Source of the DNA: Candidatus Avelusimicrobium alvi
GTDB taxonomy: Bacteria; Elusimicrobiota; Elusimicrobia; Elusimicrobiales; Elusimicrobiaceae
Length of the DNA stretch: 23,784 nucleotides
Direction: 5' to 3'
Assembly: GCA_002329395.1 (NCBI GenBank)
Contig: DCTQ01000047.1
Coordinates: 713 to 24,496, forward strand
Shown here: positions 1-6,921 of the stretch, piece by piece
Layout: each line of letters opens with the position of its first letter
Position numbering within the stretch: the stretch's first letter is position 1
Notes under the pieces: model-generated
What the model saw: the letters and a program-made list of their open reading frames with translations, nothing else
What the model was told of the DNA's origin: nothing
Database searches by the model: none
Made by a program: the position numbers and the translations under genes

Positions 1-39
1 GCTACGCCGGGGGATGTTTATTTTGTTGAACTGAAAAGC

Positions 40-834
40 TTATTTTTCCACTTTAATGCCGCGGAACGCCCGGTATAAAACCGCCAGAAGCCCGAATACG
101 ACATAGAGGGAAAACACGATAAAAATCACGTCCTGCGGGAAGCGGATCAGCATGACCACCAGGAACACGATTAATAAAAGCGTCCACACGCTCAAGCGTT
201 TTTCGCGTTTGGCTTTAAAGGCCGCATACGGCACGTTGGAAACCATCAGCAAGGACAAAATCAGCATCGCAAACCAGACGAAATTGTACAGGTGCGGCAG
301 GTACACCGTCAACAGGTGGATGTTGCGCCCGCCCATATCGCCTTCCATAATGCTGTACGAAATGGCAAACGAAGCCAGCAGCGCGGCGGGAGCCGGCACG
401 GGCAGCCCGGAGAAGTACTTTTTGGAGCCTTCGCCCGCATGGGCCATGGTGTTAAACTTGGCCAGGCGCAGTACGCCGAAGCAGGCGTATACGCACGCAA
501 TGGGCGCGCCCCACAGCGGCTGGGTGTGCAGTACGAAAAAATACATTAAAAAAGCGGGCGCCGCACAGAAAGATATGGCGTCCGCCAGCGAATCCATTTC
601 CACTCCAAAGTCGCTCTCGGCGTCCAGCAGGCGCGCGATGCGTCCGTCAAACATATCAAACACCGCGGCGGCCAGAATCAGCCAGCCGGCCTGGGCGAAG
701 TTGCCCCTGGACGCGGAGAGGATAGAGAAAAAACCGCAGGCCAGGTTGCCCAGCGTAAACAGCGAAGGCGCCGTCATCGCGCCGGTATGTTTCAGCTTAT
801 CCACTACTTTGGTTTCTTTTTTTTCTTCTTGCAT
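40..834 (-). CDS. pssA: CDP-diacylglycerol--serine O-phosphatidyltransferase
   Basis: Integral membrane enzyme of the CDP-alcohol phosphatidyltransferase family. It condenses CDP-diacylglycerol with serine to phosphatidylserine, the substrate of the neighbouring psd product. The family signature D-G-x2-A-R-x8-G-x3-D-x3-D is complete and correctly spaced: D63, G64, A67, R68, G77, D81, D85. Several hydrophobic membrane segments follow, and the length of 264 residues is normal for the PssA type. I chose the ATG at 834 because AGAGG lies about 6 bases before it. A longer reading from GTG at 852 would overlap psd and has no Shine-Dalgarno. Psd stops 8 bases upstream, so the two are almost certainly one transcript making phosphatidylethanolamine. 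The function is inferred from the motif and the partner gene. Confidence 0.94.
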   Translation of the reverse strand: MQEEKKETKVVDKLKHTGAMTAPSLFTLGNLACGFFSILSASRGNFAQAGWLILAAAVFDMFDGRIARLLDAESDFGVEMDSLADAISFCAAPAFLMYFFVLHTQPLWGAPIACVYACFGVLRLAKFNTMAHAGEGSKKYFSGLPVPAPAALLASFAISYSIMEGDMGGRNIHLLTVYLPHLYNFVWFAMLILSLLMVSNVPYAAFKAKREKRLSVWTLLLIVFLVVMLIRFPQDVIFIVFSLYVVFGLLAVLYRAFRGIKVEK

Positions 835-842
835 AGGGGCCT

Positions 843-1511
843 CTATTTCCACAGACCGAGCACGGTTACGCCGCCCTGCACTTTTTGGCCTTCTTTAACC
901 AGTATGCGCACGCCGTCTTTGGGCAGGTATACGGCCACCTGCGAACCAAAGCGCACCAGGCCCAGGTGGGCCCCGGTTTTAATGTCCTGCTGGGGTTTTA
1001 CCCAGCATTCAATGCGGCGCGCAATAGCGCCCGTGATTTGCTCCACGTGCGCAAACTGGGCGGGGTTTCCGTTCTTAAAAAGCTGGATGAGGTTGCGTTC
1101 GTTTTTGTCCGCCGCCGGGTTGTTGGCGAACAGGAACGTGCCTTTGTTGTAGAAAATTTCGCCCGTTTTGCCGGTAACGGTGGAACGCTGGACGTGTACG
1201 TCAAAGATAGACAGAAAAATGCGGATCACGACGGAGTTCGGGTCTTCTTCCGTTTTGATGGAAAGGACGGTGCCGTCCGCCGGGCAGGCGATTTCGTCTT
1301 CGGCGAAAACGGTTTCGCGTTTAGGGTCGCGGAAGAAGTACGCGCAGAAGCACCCCGCCAGCAGACACAGCACCCCCAGGGTGCGCAGGTCAAAAAACAA
1401 AAATACCGCAGCGGCGGCTACGGCGATGGCAAAAAATTTGAGCCCTAAGGGCAAAACGGTGCTGACCCAGCCAAAACATTTGGACAGCGTGCGGTTGATA
1501 TCTTCTAACAT
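843..1511 (-). CDS. psd: Phosphatidylserine decarboxylase proenzyme (short type)
   Basis: Decarboxylates phosphatidylserine to phosphatidylethanolamine. The proenzyme cleaves itself to create a pyruvoyl cofactor from a serine. At 222 residues this is the short form with two hydrophobic segments near the N terminus (about 20-60). The cleavage site is the Gly189-Ser190 pair in an F-G-S-Q-V context near the C terminus. Candidate partners of the processing/catalytic triad are D79 (in P-A-D-G) and H106 (in F-D-V-H-V-Q). The ATG at 1511 has only a weak ribosome-binding site. pssA follows after 8 bases. tRNA-Leu lies 47 bases upstream on the same strand and no terminator is visible between them, so read-through from the tRNA is possible. 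Confidence 0.94.
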   Translation of the reverse strand: MLEDINRTLSKCFGWVSTVLPLGLKFFAIAVAAAAVFLFFDLRTLGVLCLLAGCFCAYFFRDPKRETVFAEDEIACPADGTVLSIKTEEDPNSVVIRIFLSIFDVHVQRSTVTGKTGEIFYNKGTFLFANNPAADKNERNLIQLFKNGNPAQFAHVEQITGAIARRIECWVKPQQDIKTGAHLGLVRFGSQVAVYLPKDGVRILVKEGQKVQGGVTVLGLWK

Positions 1512-1558
1512 AAGCTTTTCGTACCGGTGGTTTTGATTGAATGGCAGGAAGTATTAAG

Positions 1559-1641
1559 TGGGCAGGGGGGGACTTGAACCCCCACGACCTTGCGGTCAAC
1601 AGATTTTAAGTCTGTCGCGTCTGCCATTCCGCCACCAGCCC
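1559..1641 (-). tRNA. tRNA-Leu(UAA)
   Basis: An 83-nt class II tRNA that folds on the minus strand. The acceptor is GGGCTGG against CCTGCCC with discriminator A. The D arm is bounded by GCG/CGC. The anticodon stem is ACAGA/TCTGT around loop CTTAAAA, giving anticodon TAA (reads UUA). The long variable arm is GACC-GCAA-GGTC and the T arm is GGGGG-TTCAAGT-CCCCC. The long variable arm and TAA anticodon make leucine secure. CCA is not encoded. Base pair 5:68 is a U-U mismatch, which is unusual in an otherwise well-paired acceptor stem. Confidence 0.97.
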
Positions 1642-1703
1642 TCTTATAAATTTATTTTAACAAAAAAATGCGTCCTTTGCACCTTTTTCCGTGCGCGGGC
1701 GCA

Positions 1704-2114
1704 TTATTTTTCGGCGGTTTTTAAACCGTTGTAAAATTTGCGGCAGAAAAGCGTTTTGACTCCCAGGCGTTTTAAATCGTCCTGCAGCAGGCGGTCGTCC
1801 GTCACGGCAATTACGCGCTGTCCGCTTTGCGCCAGGTAATTGGCCTGCTCGTAAATAATTTGGTCGGCGGACGCATCCTCGGAGAACGAGATGTGCACCC
1901 CGCCGCGGTACAGCGGGCCCACGGGGCGGAAAGAACCGTCAAAAATCACCTCGTAGCGGTGCATGGCGTAGCGGTCGTCTAAAGAAATTTCGCTTAAAAA
2001 TTCAAGGAAATCTTCCGTTACTTCCTCTTCCGTACGCGCAAATTGGTATAAAAAGCTCCGCACCAGGTTCAGCCCGTCAATCAGGTACACGGTCGGTTTT
2101 GTGCTTACGTACAT
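1704..2114 (-). CDS. NYN-domain ribonuclease, YacP/Rae1-like
   Basis: A 136-residue single-domain protein of the YacP-type NYN (PIN-like) family. The acidic residues expected of the metal-dependent nuclease site are visible: D13 in Y-L-I-D-G-L-N-L, D59 in V-I-F-D-G-S, D84 in A-S-A-D-Q and D106/D107 in V-T-D-D-R. In Bacillus subtilis the YacP protein (Rae1) is an endoribonuclease acting on mRNA in the ribosomal A site. Whether this shorter homologue does the same is inference. I chose the ATG at 2114 (AAAGG about 10 bases upstream) over an in-frame start at 2162 whose extra 16 residues look non-coding and lie in the promoter zone. It diverges from ssrA, with 98 bases between the ATG and the tmRNA 5' end. 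Confidence 0.85.
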   Translation of the reverse strand: MYVSTKPTVYLIDGLNLVRSFLYQFARTEEEVTEDFLEFLSEISLDDRYAMHRYEVIFDGSFRPVGPLYRGGVHISFSEDASADQIIYEQANYLAQSGQRVIAVTDDRLLQDDLKRLGVKTLFCRKFYNGLKTAEK

Positions 2115-2140
2115 ATTTGTATTGCCTTTGTCCCGCAAAA

Positions 2141-2168
2141 TTGTTATAAGAAAATGATACAATATAAT
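2141..2168 (+). promoter_or_regulatory. Probable sigma-70-type promoter of ssrA
   Basis: TTGTTA at 2141-2146 and TATAAT at 2163-2168 are separated by 16 bases. An overlapping extended -10, TGA-TACAAT, sits at 2155-2163. Initiation near 2175 would leave a 5' leader of roughly 35-40 nt to be trimmed from the tmRNA precursor. The region also lies upstream of the divergent NYN gene. Confidence 0.55.
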
Positions 2169-2212
2169 GCTAATTTACAGGAAGCGTTCTTTGACAATTT
2201 CCGTATTTTTAC

Positions 2213-2556
2213 GGGGGTGTAATAGATTCGACGGGTATCTGTTGCCGCCCGGGAGCAAGTGCCGGTTGGCCAGGCCGGCTAAAATAGGGCCAAAAAAATA
2301 ACTAACGACAATCAAGTCGCTTGGGCTAACGCTTAGTCCCACCGCCCTTTCGGTGTCTTCCATACGCTGAAAGAGTGCGGTTATCATATGGAATGCTGCA
2401 AAGCGGGCGCGGTTCGTCCGGCTTTGTTTAAGACACACGAACCAAACCGTAAGCGTGCCGCTTCGCGCTTAGCCTGCGGTTAACTCAGCGAAGCTAAACT
2501 TGTAGCGCCCGGATGGAAAGGATGTTCGGACGGGGGTGCGAATCCCCCCACCTCCA
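2213..2556 (+). ncRNA. ssrA: tmRNA (transfer-messenger RNA), one-piece
   Basis: Rescues ribosomes stalled on broken mRNA by acting first as an alanyl-tRNA and then as a short mRNA. The 5' end GGGGGTG pairs with the 3' end CACCTCC plus discriminator A. This includes the G3-U70 wobble that AlaRS recognises. The conserved tmRNA block ATAGATTCGACGGG follows the 5' arm. The T arm is GGGGG-TGCGAAT-CCCCC. The length of 344 nt and the uninterrupted order show a one-piece molecule. CCA is not encoded, as in the nearby tRNA-Leu. Six T residues (2558-2563) follow almost directly and may serve in termination. Ends are assigned from the acceptor pairing. Confidence 0.97.
2289..2336 (+). other. tmRNA tag-peptide reading frame
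   Basis: This is the only open frame in the expected position of ssrA. Starting at GCC (2289) and ending at TAG (2334-2336) it encodes AKKITNDNQVAWANA, 15 residues. The other two frames hit TAA within a few codons. The resume codon GCC is inferred because tags usually begin with alanine. The C terminus is certain from the reading frame and lacks the usual Leu-Ala-Ala. Confidence 0.75.
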
Positions 2557-2720
2557 CTTTTTTGCTTTAAAAAGCAGGGTTTCAAAAAACAGCCGTGTTT
2601 TTAGACGGAAAAGTATGCAAAAAACTTTGCGGCAAGCGCAATAACGGGTGTTTTTACCGTGTTTATAAGTATACGGAAATTGGACGCAAACCGATTTTTA
2701 CCTTTATAACGGGAGAATTT

Positions 2721-4130
2721 ATGGCATCTGAAATCAAGTTCGGCACCGATGGATGGAGAGGCGTTATTGCCTGGGATTTTACGTTTGAAAACGTGCGGCG
2801 CATGGCGCAGGCGCTGGCCGATTACATCAACGAAAACGCCCCGGCCGGAGAAGACGGAAAAGCGCCCAAAATCTTCGTCGGGTACGACAGGCGCTTTATG
2901 TCGGATTTGTTCGCGGCCGACATTGCCAGCATTTTCCGCTCCAATAAAATTGACGTCACCCTTTCTTCCCGCCCCATTTCCACCCCGGTGGCCGCGTGCC
3001 TGAGCTTAAATAAATTCTGGATGAGCGTAATGGTTACCGCCAGCCACAATCCGGCCAACTACAACGGCATTAAAATCAAGCTGGCGGGCGGGTCGGCCTC
3101 GTCCCGCGTAACCAAGGAAGTGGAAGAGTTTATGGACCAAAACTCCGTGCTGTTTCTGTACGGGCAGAAGGCGGAGCAGAAAGATTTGTCCGACGTGTAT
3201 TTTAAATACGTCGCTTCACACGTAAACGCCAAAAAGCTGAGTGCCTTTAAAGGCAAAGTGGTGATGGATTATATGCACGGCGCGGCGGCGGGATATTTGG
3301 AAAAGTTCATCCCCGCCAAGCAGGTTATCGCGCTGCGCGCGGAGCACGACCCCACTTTCGGCGGCGAACAGCCCGAGCCGGTGGAAAAGAATTTGGCGCT
3401 TCTTAAAAAGACGGTGACGGAAAAGAAAGCCGCGCTGGGCGTGGCGTTTGACGGCGACGGGGACCGTGTGGCCCTCGTGGACGAAAAAGGCAATTATTTA
3501 ACGCCCTGCCTGATTGCCGCCGTGCTGTGCAACCATTTGATTAAGAATAAAAAACTCAAAGGCAAAATCGTGCAGACGGTTTCCATGGGTTATTTGCTCA
3601 AACGCATCGCCCGCAAGTACGAAATGCTGTTTGAAGAAGTGGGCGTAGGGTTTAAAAACGTGGCCGAACGCATGGGGCTGGACGATGTGGCCTTTGGCGT
3701 GGAAGAATCGGGCGGTTTTGCGTGGAAAGGCAATCTGCCGGACCGCGACGGGCTGAGCGTCGCCCTGGCGTTTTTGGAAATTATGGCCTCCACCGGTAAA
3801 AAAGCCAGCGAGCTGTGCGCGGACGTAACGCAGGAATACGGCTCTTCCGTTTATATGCGCCGCGATCTGCCGCTTGCCAAAGCGGTGGACAAAGGCGTAA
3901 TGGCCGAAAAACTGCGCAAAAAACTGCCGAAAAAAATCAACGGCCGCCGCGTGGCCGAAACCTTGACGTTTGACGGGCTTAAAATTATTTTTGAAAATGA
4001 CGAATGGCTGCTCCTGCGTCCTTCGGGCACGGAGCCGCTCCTGCGCGTATACGCCGAAAGTGCGACTAAAAAAGACACGCAGGCGCTGCTTGAATTTGGG
4101 GAAAAACTGATGGCCCCTTACCAAAAATAA
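2721..4130 (+). CDS. Phosphoglucomutase/phosphomannomutase family phosphohexomutase
   Basis: Moves phosphate between C6 and C1 of a hexose (or hexosamine), feeding cell-wall, LPS or glycogen synthesis. At 469 residues it has all four alpha-D-phosphohexomutase landmarks. These are the catalytic phosphoserine S108 in T-A-S-H-N-P, the metal loop D244-G-D-G-D-R249, the sugar-recognition loop V-E-E-S-G-G (327-332) and the phosphate-binding R-P-S-G-T-E-P (433-439). The ATG at 2721 is preceded by GGGAG at a good distance. An in-frame extension of 42 residues to 2595 lacks a ribosome-binding site and starts just after tmRNA. The substrate (glucose, mannose or glucosamine phosphate) cannot be fixed from sequence alone. 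It is followed after 9 bases by a response regulator. Confidence 0.92.
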   Translation: MASEIKFGTDGWRGVIAWDFTFENVRRMAQALADYINENAPAGEDGKAPKIFVGYDRRFMSDLFAADIASIFRSNKIDVTLSSRPISTPVAACLSLNKFWMSVMVTASHNPANYNGIKIKLAGGSASSRVTKEVEEFMDQNSVLFLYGQKAEQKDLSDVYFKYVASHVNAKKLSAFKGKVVMDYMHGAAAGYLEKFIPAKQVIALRAEHDPTFGGEQPEPVEKNLALLKKTVTEKKAALGVAFDGDGDRVALVDEKGNYLTPCLIAAVLCNHLIKNKKLKGKIVQTVSMGYLLKRIARKYEMLFEEVGVGFKNVAERMGLDDVAFGVEESGGFAWKGNLPDRDGLSVALAFLEIMASTGKKASELCADVTQEYGSSVYMRRDLPLAKAVDKGVMAEKLRKKLPKKINGRRVAETLTFDGLKIIFENDEWLLLRPSGTEPLLRVYAESATKKDTQALLEFGEKLMAPYQK

Positions 4131-4139
4131 GAGGACTGC

Positions 4140-4502
4140 ATGTTTAAAATCGCGTTAGTGGATGATTCGGTTATCCTGCGTTCGGCTATTAAGAACGTGC
4201 TGGAGTCTTCCGGGTTTGAAGTGGTGTTTGAAGCGGGCGGCTCGGCCGAGCTGTTTGCCAAGCTGGACGGCAGCGGCGTGGGGCTGATTCTGCTGGATAT
4301 TTTCTTTCCGACGGAAAACGGGCTGGACATTCTGGCTAAACTTAAAAAGCATATGCCGGAGCTCAAAGTGCTTGTGGTGACGGGCCTGCGCCAGGACACG
4401 ATTTTGGAAGAAGCCCAGCGGCTGGGGGCGGACGGCGTGCTGTATAAGCCGTTTGATACGGACGAACTGCTCTCCGCCATTCACCGCCTGTCGCATTCAT
4501 AA
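4140..4502 (+). CDS. Single-domain response regulator (receiver only)
   Basis: A 120-residue CheY-like receiver with no output domain. The acidic pair is D8-D9, the phospho-acceptor D53 sits in L-L-D-I-F-F-P, T81 occupies the switch position and K103 sits in Y-K-P-F. All residues needed for phosphorylation are present, so it should be functional. The start has GAGG 5 bases upstream and lies 9 bases after the phosphohexomutase stop, so the two are co-transcribed. No histidine kinase is in the window. Receiver-only proteins act through protein contact, for example on motors or as phosphorelay links. Which applies here is not visible. Confidence 0.92.
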   Translation: MFKIALVDDSVILRSAIKNVLESSGFEVVFEAGGSAELFAKLDGSGVGLILLDIFFPTENGLDILAKLKKHMPELKVLVVTGLRQDTILEEAQRLGADGVLYKPFDTDELLSAIHRLSHS

Positions 4503-4523
4503 ATTTTGTGTTGCGGCTGTAAA

Positions 4524-4556
4524 ATCCCCGCCCGGAATACCGGACGGGGATTTTTT
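4524..4556 (+). terminator. Rho-independent terminator (bidirectional)
   Basis: The stem ATCCCCGCCCGG / CCGGACGGGGAT has one C-A mismatch and an AATA loop, followed by six T. On the minus strand the same hairpin is followed by TTTT, so it can also stop lptG transcription. Confidence 0.88.
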
Positions 4557-4570
4557 GCAAATATGTTGCA

Positions 4571-4600
4571 AAACACCCCGGGTTTGCGCCCGGGGTGTTT
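4571..4600 (-). terminator. Hairpin terminator for the lptF-lptG transcript
   Basis: A perfect 12-bp stem, AAACACCCCGGG / CCCGGGGTGTTT, with a 6-nt loop sits 20 bases beyond the lptG-like stop codon. On the minus strand it runs into TTTT. With the preceding hairpin it insulates two convergent transcripts. Confidence 0.72.
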
Positions 4601-4619
4601 CACGCGGAGAAAACGGGGA

Positions 4620-5702
4620 TTATAATTTCATCCATTTAAATTCAAAGAATACCACTACGGAGAAAAACAACACCGGTCCCCACCCCGCCAGGAACGGATT
4701 GATATAACCGTTTTCGCCGATGGAGGTGAACATGGAAATCAGCCACCAGAACGTAAACGCGATGACCATGGACGCAATAATGTTGATAATTTTGCTTTTG
4801 CGGCGCATGCTGATGGCAAACGGCATACCCAACAGACACATAATCACCGTTACAAACGGCGTGGCCAGTTTGGACTGAAGCATGGTTTGCGCCGCGTAAG
4901 ACGAAAGCCCGCTGCGCTTGAAGAAATGGACGCGCTTATATAAATCCCGGATGCTGAGCAGTTTGTTTTCCGTACGGTCCACGGACATTTCCGCCGGGTT
5001 TAAATTGACGGACGATTCGGCGGTTTCAAAGGTGTGTTCGGTGGTGTCCAGCGGGTCCACAAACGTGCGGCGGATGCCGTCCGAAAACAGCCAGCCGCGG
5101 GTTTGCGGGTCCCACACCATCTGGCGGGCCACGATTTGGTCGGCAATGTCCCAATGGTCGTCGTAGGTGTCCAGGGACACCTGGCTCATCGTACCGTGTT
5201 TTAAATTCACTTCTTTGGCAAAGAGCATTTGGTTGGGGGACACTTTCAGCACGACGTCGCGCTCAATATCGGGGTTGAAGGAATCGGACGGGCTGATGCG
5301 CGTATAATAAATGCGGTTGGCTTTTACGTTAAGGGGGGGGACAATAAATTCCTGCATCAGCATGGTAAGCGCCACCACCAGCAAAATGCACGCCACCACG
5401 GGTTTGAACAGCTGCTTGGGCGCAAAGCCGCTGGCGATGCAGGCCGTCCATTCGCCGTTGGACACCATCTCGGAAATAACGGAAATCGCCCCCAGCAGGC
5501 ACGCTACGGGCATAATGGTGGCCAGCCAGTTGGGAAACGTAGCCAGCGAATAGGAAAGTAAATCCAGGATGGTGGTGGTTCCGTTGCCGAGGTTTTTCAT
5601 CTTTTCAAAGGTGTCCCCCAGCACCACCAGCGTGGTAAACACGCCGAGCGCAAACAGGAACGGCCCCCAGAATTTTTTGGCGATATAGAAGTAAATCCGC
5701 AT
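4620..5702 (-). CDS. lptG: LptF/LptG-family LPS export permease (second of pair)
   Basis: YjgP/YjgQ-family inner-membrane protein, 360 residues. LptF and LptG together form the membrane part of the ABC exporter that lifts lipopolysaccharide from the inner membrane to the Lpt bridge. It has hydrophobic segments in three N-terminal blocks (about 10-110) and three C-terminal blocks (about 265-355). A soluble periplasmic region between them fits the family's beta-jellyroll domain. The start is the ATG at 5702, which shares its A with the TAA of the upstream gene (TAATG), so translation is coupled. An extension to 5726 would overlap further and is unlikely. I call this copy LptG by its position after LptF; either assignment could be swapped. 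No lptB or lptC lies in the window. Confidence 0.86.
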   Translation of the reverse strand: MRIYFYIAKKFWGPFLFALGVFTTLVVLGDTFEKMKNLGNGTTTILDLLSYSLATFPNWLATIMPVACLLGAISVISEMVSNGEWTACIASGFAPKQLFKPVVACILLVVALTMLMQEFIVPPLNVKANRIYYTRISPSDSFNPDIERDVVLKVSPNQMLFAKEVNLKHGTMSQVSLDTYDDHWDIADQIVARQMVWDPQTRGWLFSDGIRRTFVDPLDTTEHTFETAESSVNLNPAEMSVDRTENKLLSIRDLYKRVHFFKRSGLSSYAAQTMLQSKLATPFVTVIMCLLGMPFAISMRRKSKIINIIASMVIAFTFWWLISMFTSIGENGYINPFLAGWGPVLFFSVVVFFEFKWMKL

Positions 5703-6796
5703 TAGATGTTCAACCTCTTCTTCCACAGGTATTTAGCCGCGCCGACGCCGGCCAGAATGGGCAGCCACGGCCCGGTGTACGAGAGCCAGCCGTATTTTTT
5801 GCCCAGGGAAATGCCCAGCGTCATCAGCAGGTAAAACGTAAAGATGATAATTACGCTAAACAGCATTCCCCAGCCTTTGTTGGTGCGTTTGCCGAACGAA
5901 AAGCCGATGGGACAGCTGACGAAAAGCAAAATAATCGGGGAGAGCGCCAGCACGTTGCGCATGCTGATTTCGGTGCGGTATTCTTTAACGGTCTCTTCGG
6001 AAAGCGGCATTTCGCGCATACGTCTTAACAGCTTGGTGGTGGACATTTCGCCCACGCGCAGCCGGCGCGCGTGCGCTTTTAAAAGAGAAATGCTCATGGT
6101 GTATTCGTCAAAATTGGCGGCGATGATGGAAGACGGGTCTTTGGCGTCCAGCCGCTGCATTTGGCCGTCCTGCAGCTGCAGGCCGATGGCGGTGTCGCTT
6201 AAAATCACTTTGCCGGTGGCCGCGTTTACTTTGGTGCTCAGCGCCCCGCTGTCTTCTTTTTTAATCAGGTGGATTTGGCTGGCGACGTCGGTCTCTTCGT
6301 CCAGGTTCTCCAAATACAAATCCCACTCGCCCAGGTTTAAAAACGTTTTCGGCTCCAGGTTTACTTTGGTGATTTTGCTGCGGGCTTCGTTGCGGCGGTT
6401 TAAAAATTGCTTGTAGCTGCGCGGGGTGAGCCAGTTGCTCATGGTTACTAAAATGACGGACAGTATCACCGCGCAGAATAACAGGGGGCGTACGATTTCT
6501 TTAAACGAAAAACCCGCCGCGCGCAGGGCGATCAGTTCGCCGTGTTCGCTCATATTGGTAAGCGTTAAGAGGATGGCGATTTGAAAGGCCATCGGCGCGC
6601 TGAGGCAGAATACGTCCGGCAGGATGTTAAGCAGGGAGGACACAATCCACCCGAAGCTGGTGCCGTACGTCATGGCCATATCCAGCACGCGGATGAAGTG
6701 GTTCATAAAGATGACAAACGTCAAAATCCCCAGCACGCCCACAAAGAACGTAAGGAGGCTTTTGGCGATGTATCTGGTAAAAATGCCGATACGCAT
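5702..6796 (-). CDS. lptF: LptF/LptG-family LPS export permease (first of pair)
   Basis: A 364-residue member of the same permease family as the following gene. The N-terminal transmembrane block leads into a stretch with the family's M-S-E-H-G-E-L-I-A-L-R-A-A-G coupling-helix motif (about 103-116), which contacts the LptB ATPase. A periplasmic domain of roughly 150 residues and a C-terminal transmembrane bundle follow. The start is the ATG at 6796. Its ribosome-binding site is poor, with only an AT-rich stretch before it. It is the first gene of a two-gene operon running to the terminators near 4600, divergent from the protease gene across a 125-base spacer. Presence of the pair implies an LPS-bearing outer membrane. 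Confidence 0.87.
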   Translation of the reverse strand: MRIGIFTRYIAKSLLTFFVGVLGILTFVIFMNHFIRVLDMAMTYGTSFGWIVSSLLNILPDVFCLSAPMAFQIAILLTLTNMSEHGELIALRAAGFSFKEIVRPLLFCAVILSVILVTMSNWLTPRSYKQFLNRRNEARSKITKVNLEPKTFLNLGEWDLYLENLDEETDVASQIHLIKKEDSGALSTKVNAATGKVILSDTAIGLQLQDGQMQRLDAKDPSSIIAANFDEYTMSISLLKAHARRLRVGEMSTTKLLRRMREMPLSEETVKEYRTEISMRNVLALSPIILLFVSCPIGFSFGKRTNKGWGMLFSVIIIFTFYLLMTLGISLGKKYGWLSYTGPWLPILAGVGAAKYLWKKRLNI

Positions 6797-6909
6797 ATAT
6801 CTTATTCTAACAAAATATCACTTTGCCCGGGCGGGAAATTACGCGCCCTGGGCCCGGACCCACGGCGGACTGGGCCTTTTGGCCCTGGTGCGGACGGCCC
6901 CGGTTGGGC

Positions 6910-6915
6910 TACAAT
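6910..6915 (+). promoter_or_regulatory. Candidate -10 element of the protease gene
   Basis: TACAAT lies 6 bases before the ATG at 6922, so transcription would begin at or next to the start codon. No Shine-Dalgarno sequence is present and no good -35 stands 16-18 bases upstream. This fits a leaderless or near-leaderless mRNA, but rests on one hexamer. Confidence 0.4.
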
Positions 6916-6921
6916 AACTTT

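Noticed and set aside
1..39. A possible partial gene at the left edge.
   Set aside because: The 39 bases beyond the pssA stop show no reading frame or motif that can be judged.
152..898. A 248-codon open frame on the plus strand opposite pssA.
   Set aside because: It is antisense to a gene with an exact CDP-alcohol phosphatidyltransferase motif, has no ribosome-binding site and no recognisable domain.
2175..2438. Minus-strand open frame of 87 codons.
   Set aside because: It lies within the tmRNA gene and shows no protein motif.
2564..2575. The GCTTT-AA-AAAGC inverted repeat after ssrA as a terminator.
   Set aside because: It is short, AT-rich and not followed by a T-run. The six T residues just after the tmRNA acceptor stem are a better candidate.
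2595..2720. A 42-residue N-terminal extension of the phosphohexomutase.
   Set aside because: There is no ribosome-binding site for it, whereas GGGAG precedes the ATG at 2721, and the family N terminus (K-F-G-T-D-G-W-R-G) begins just after that ATG.
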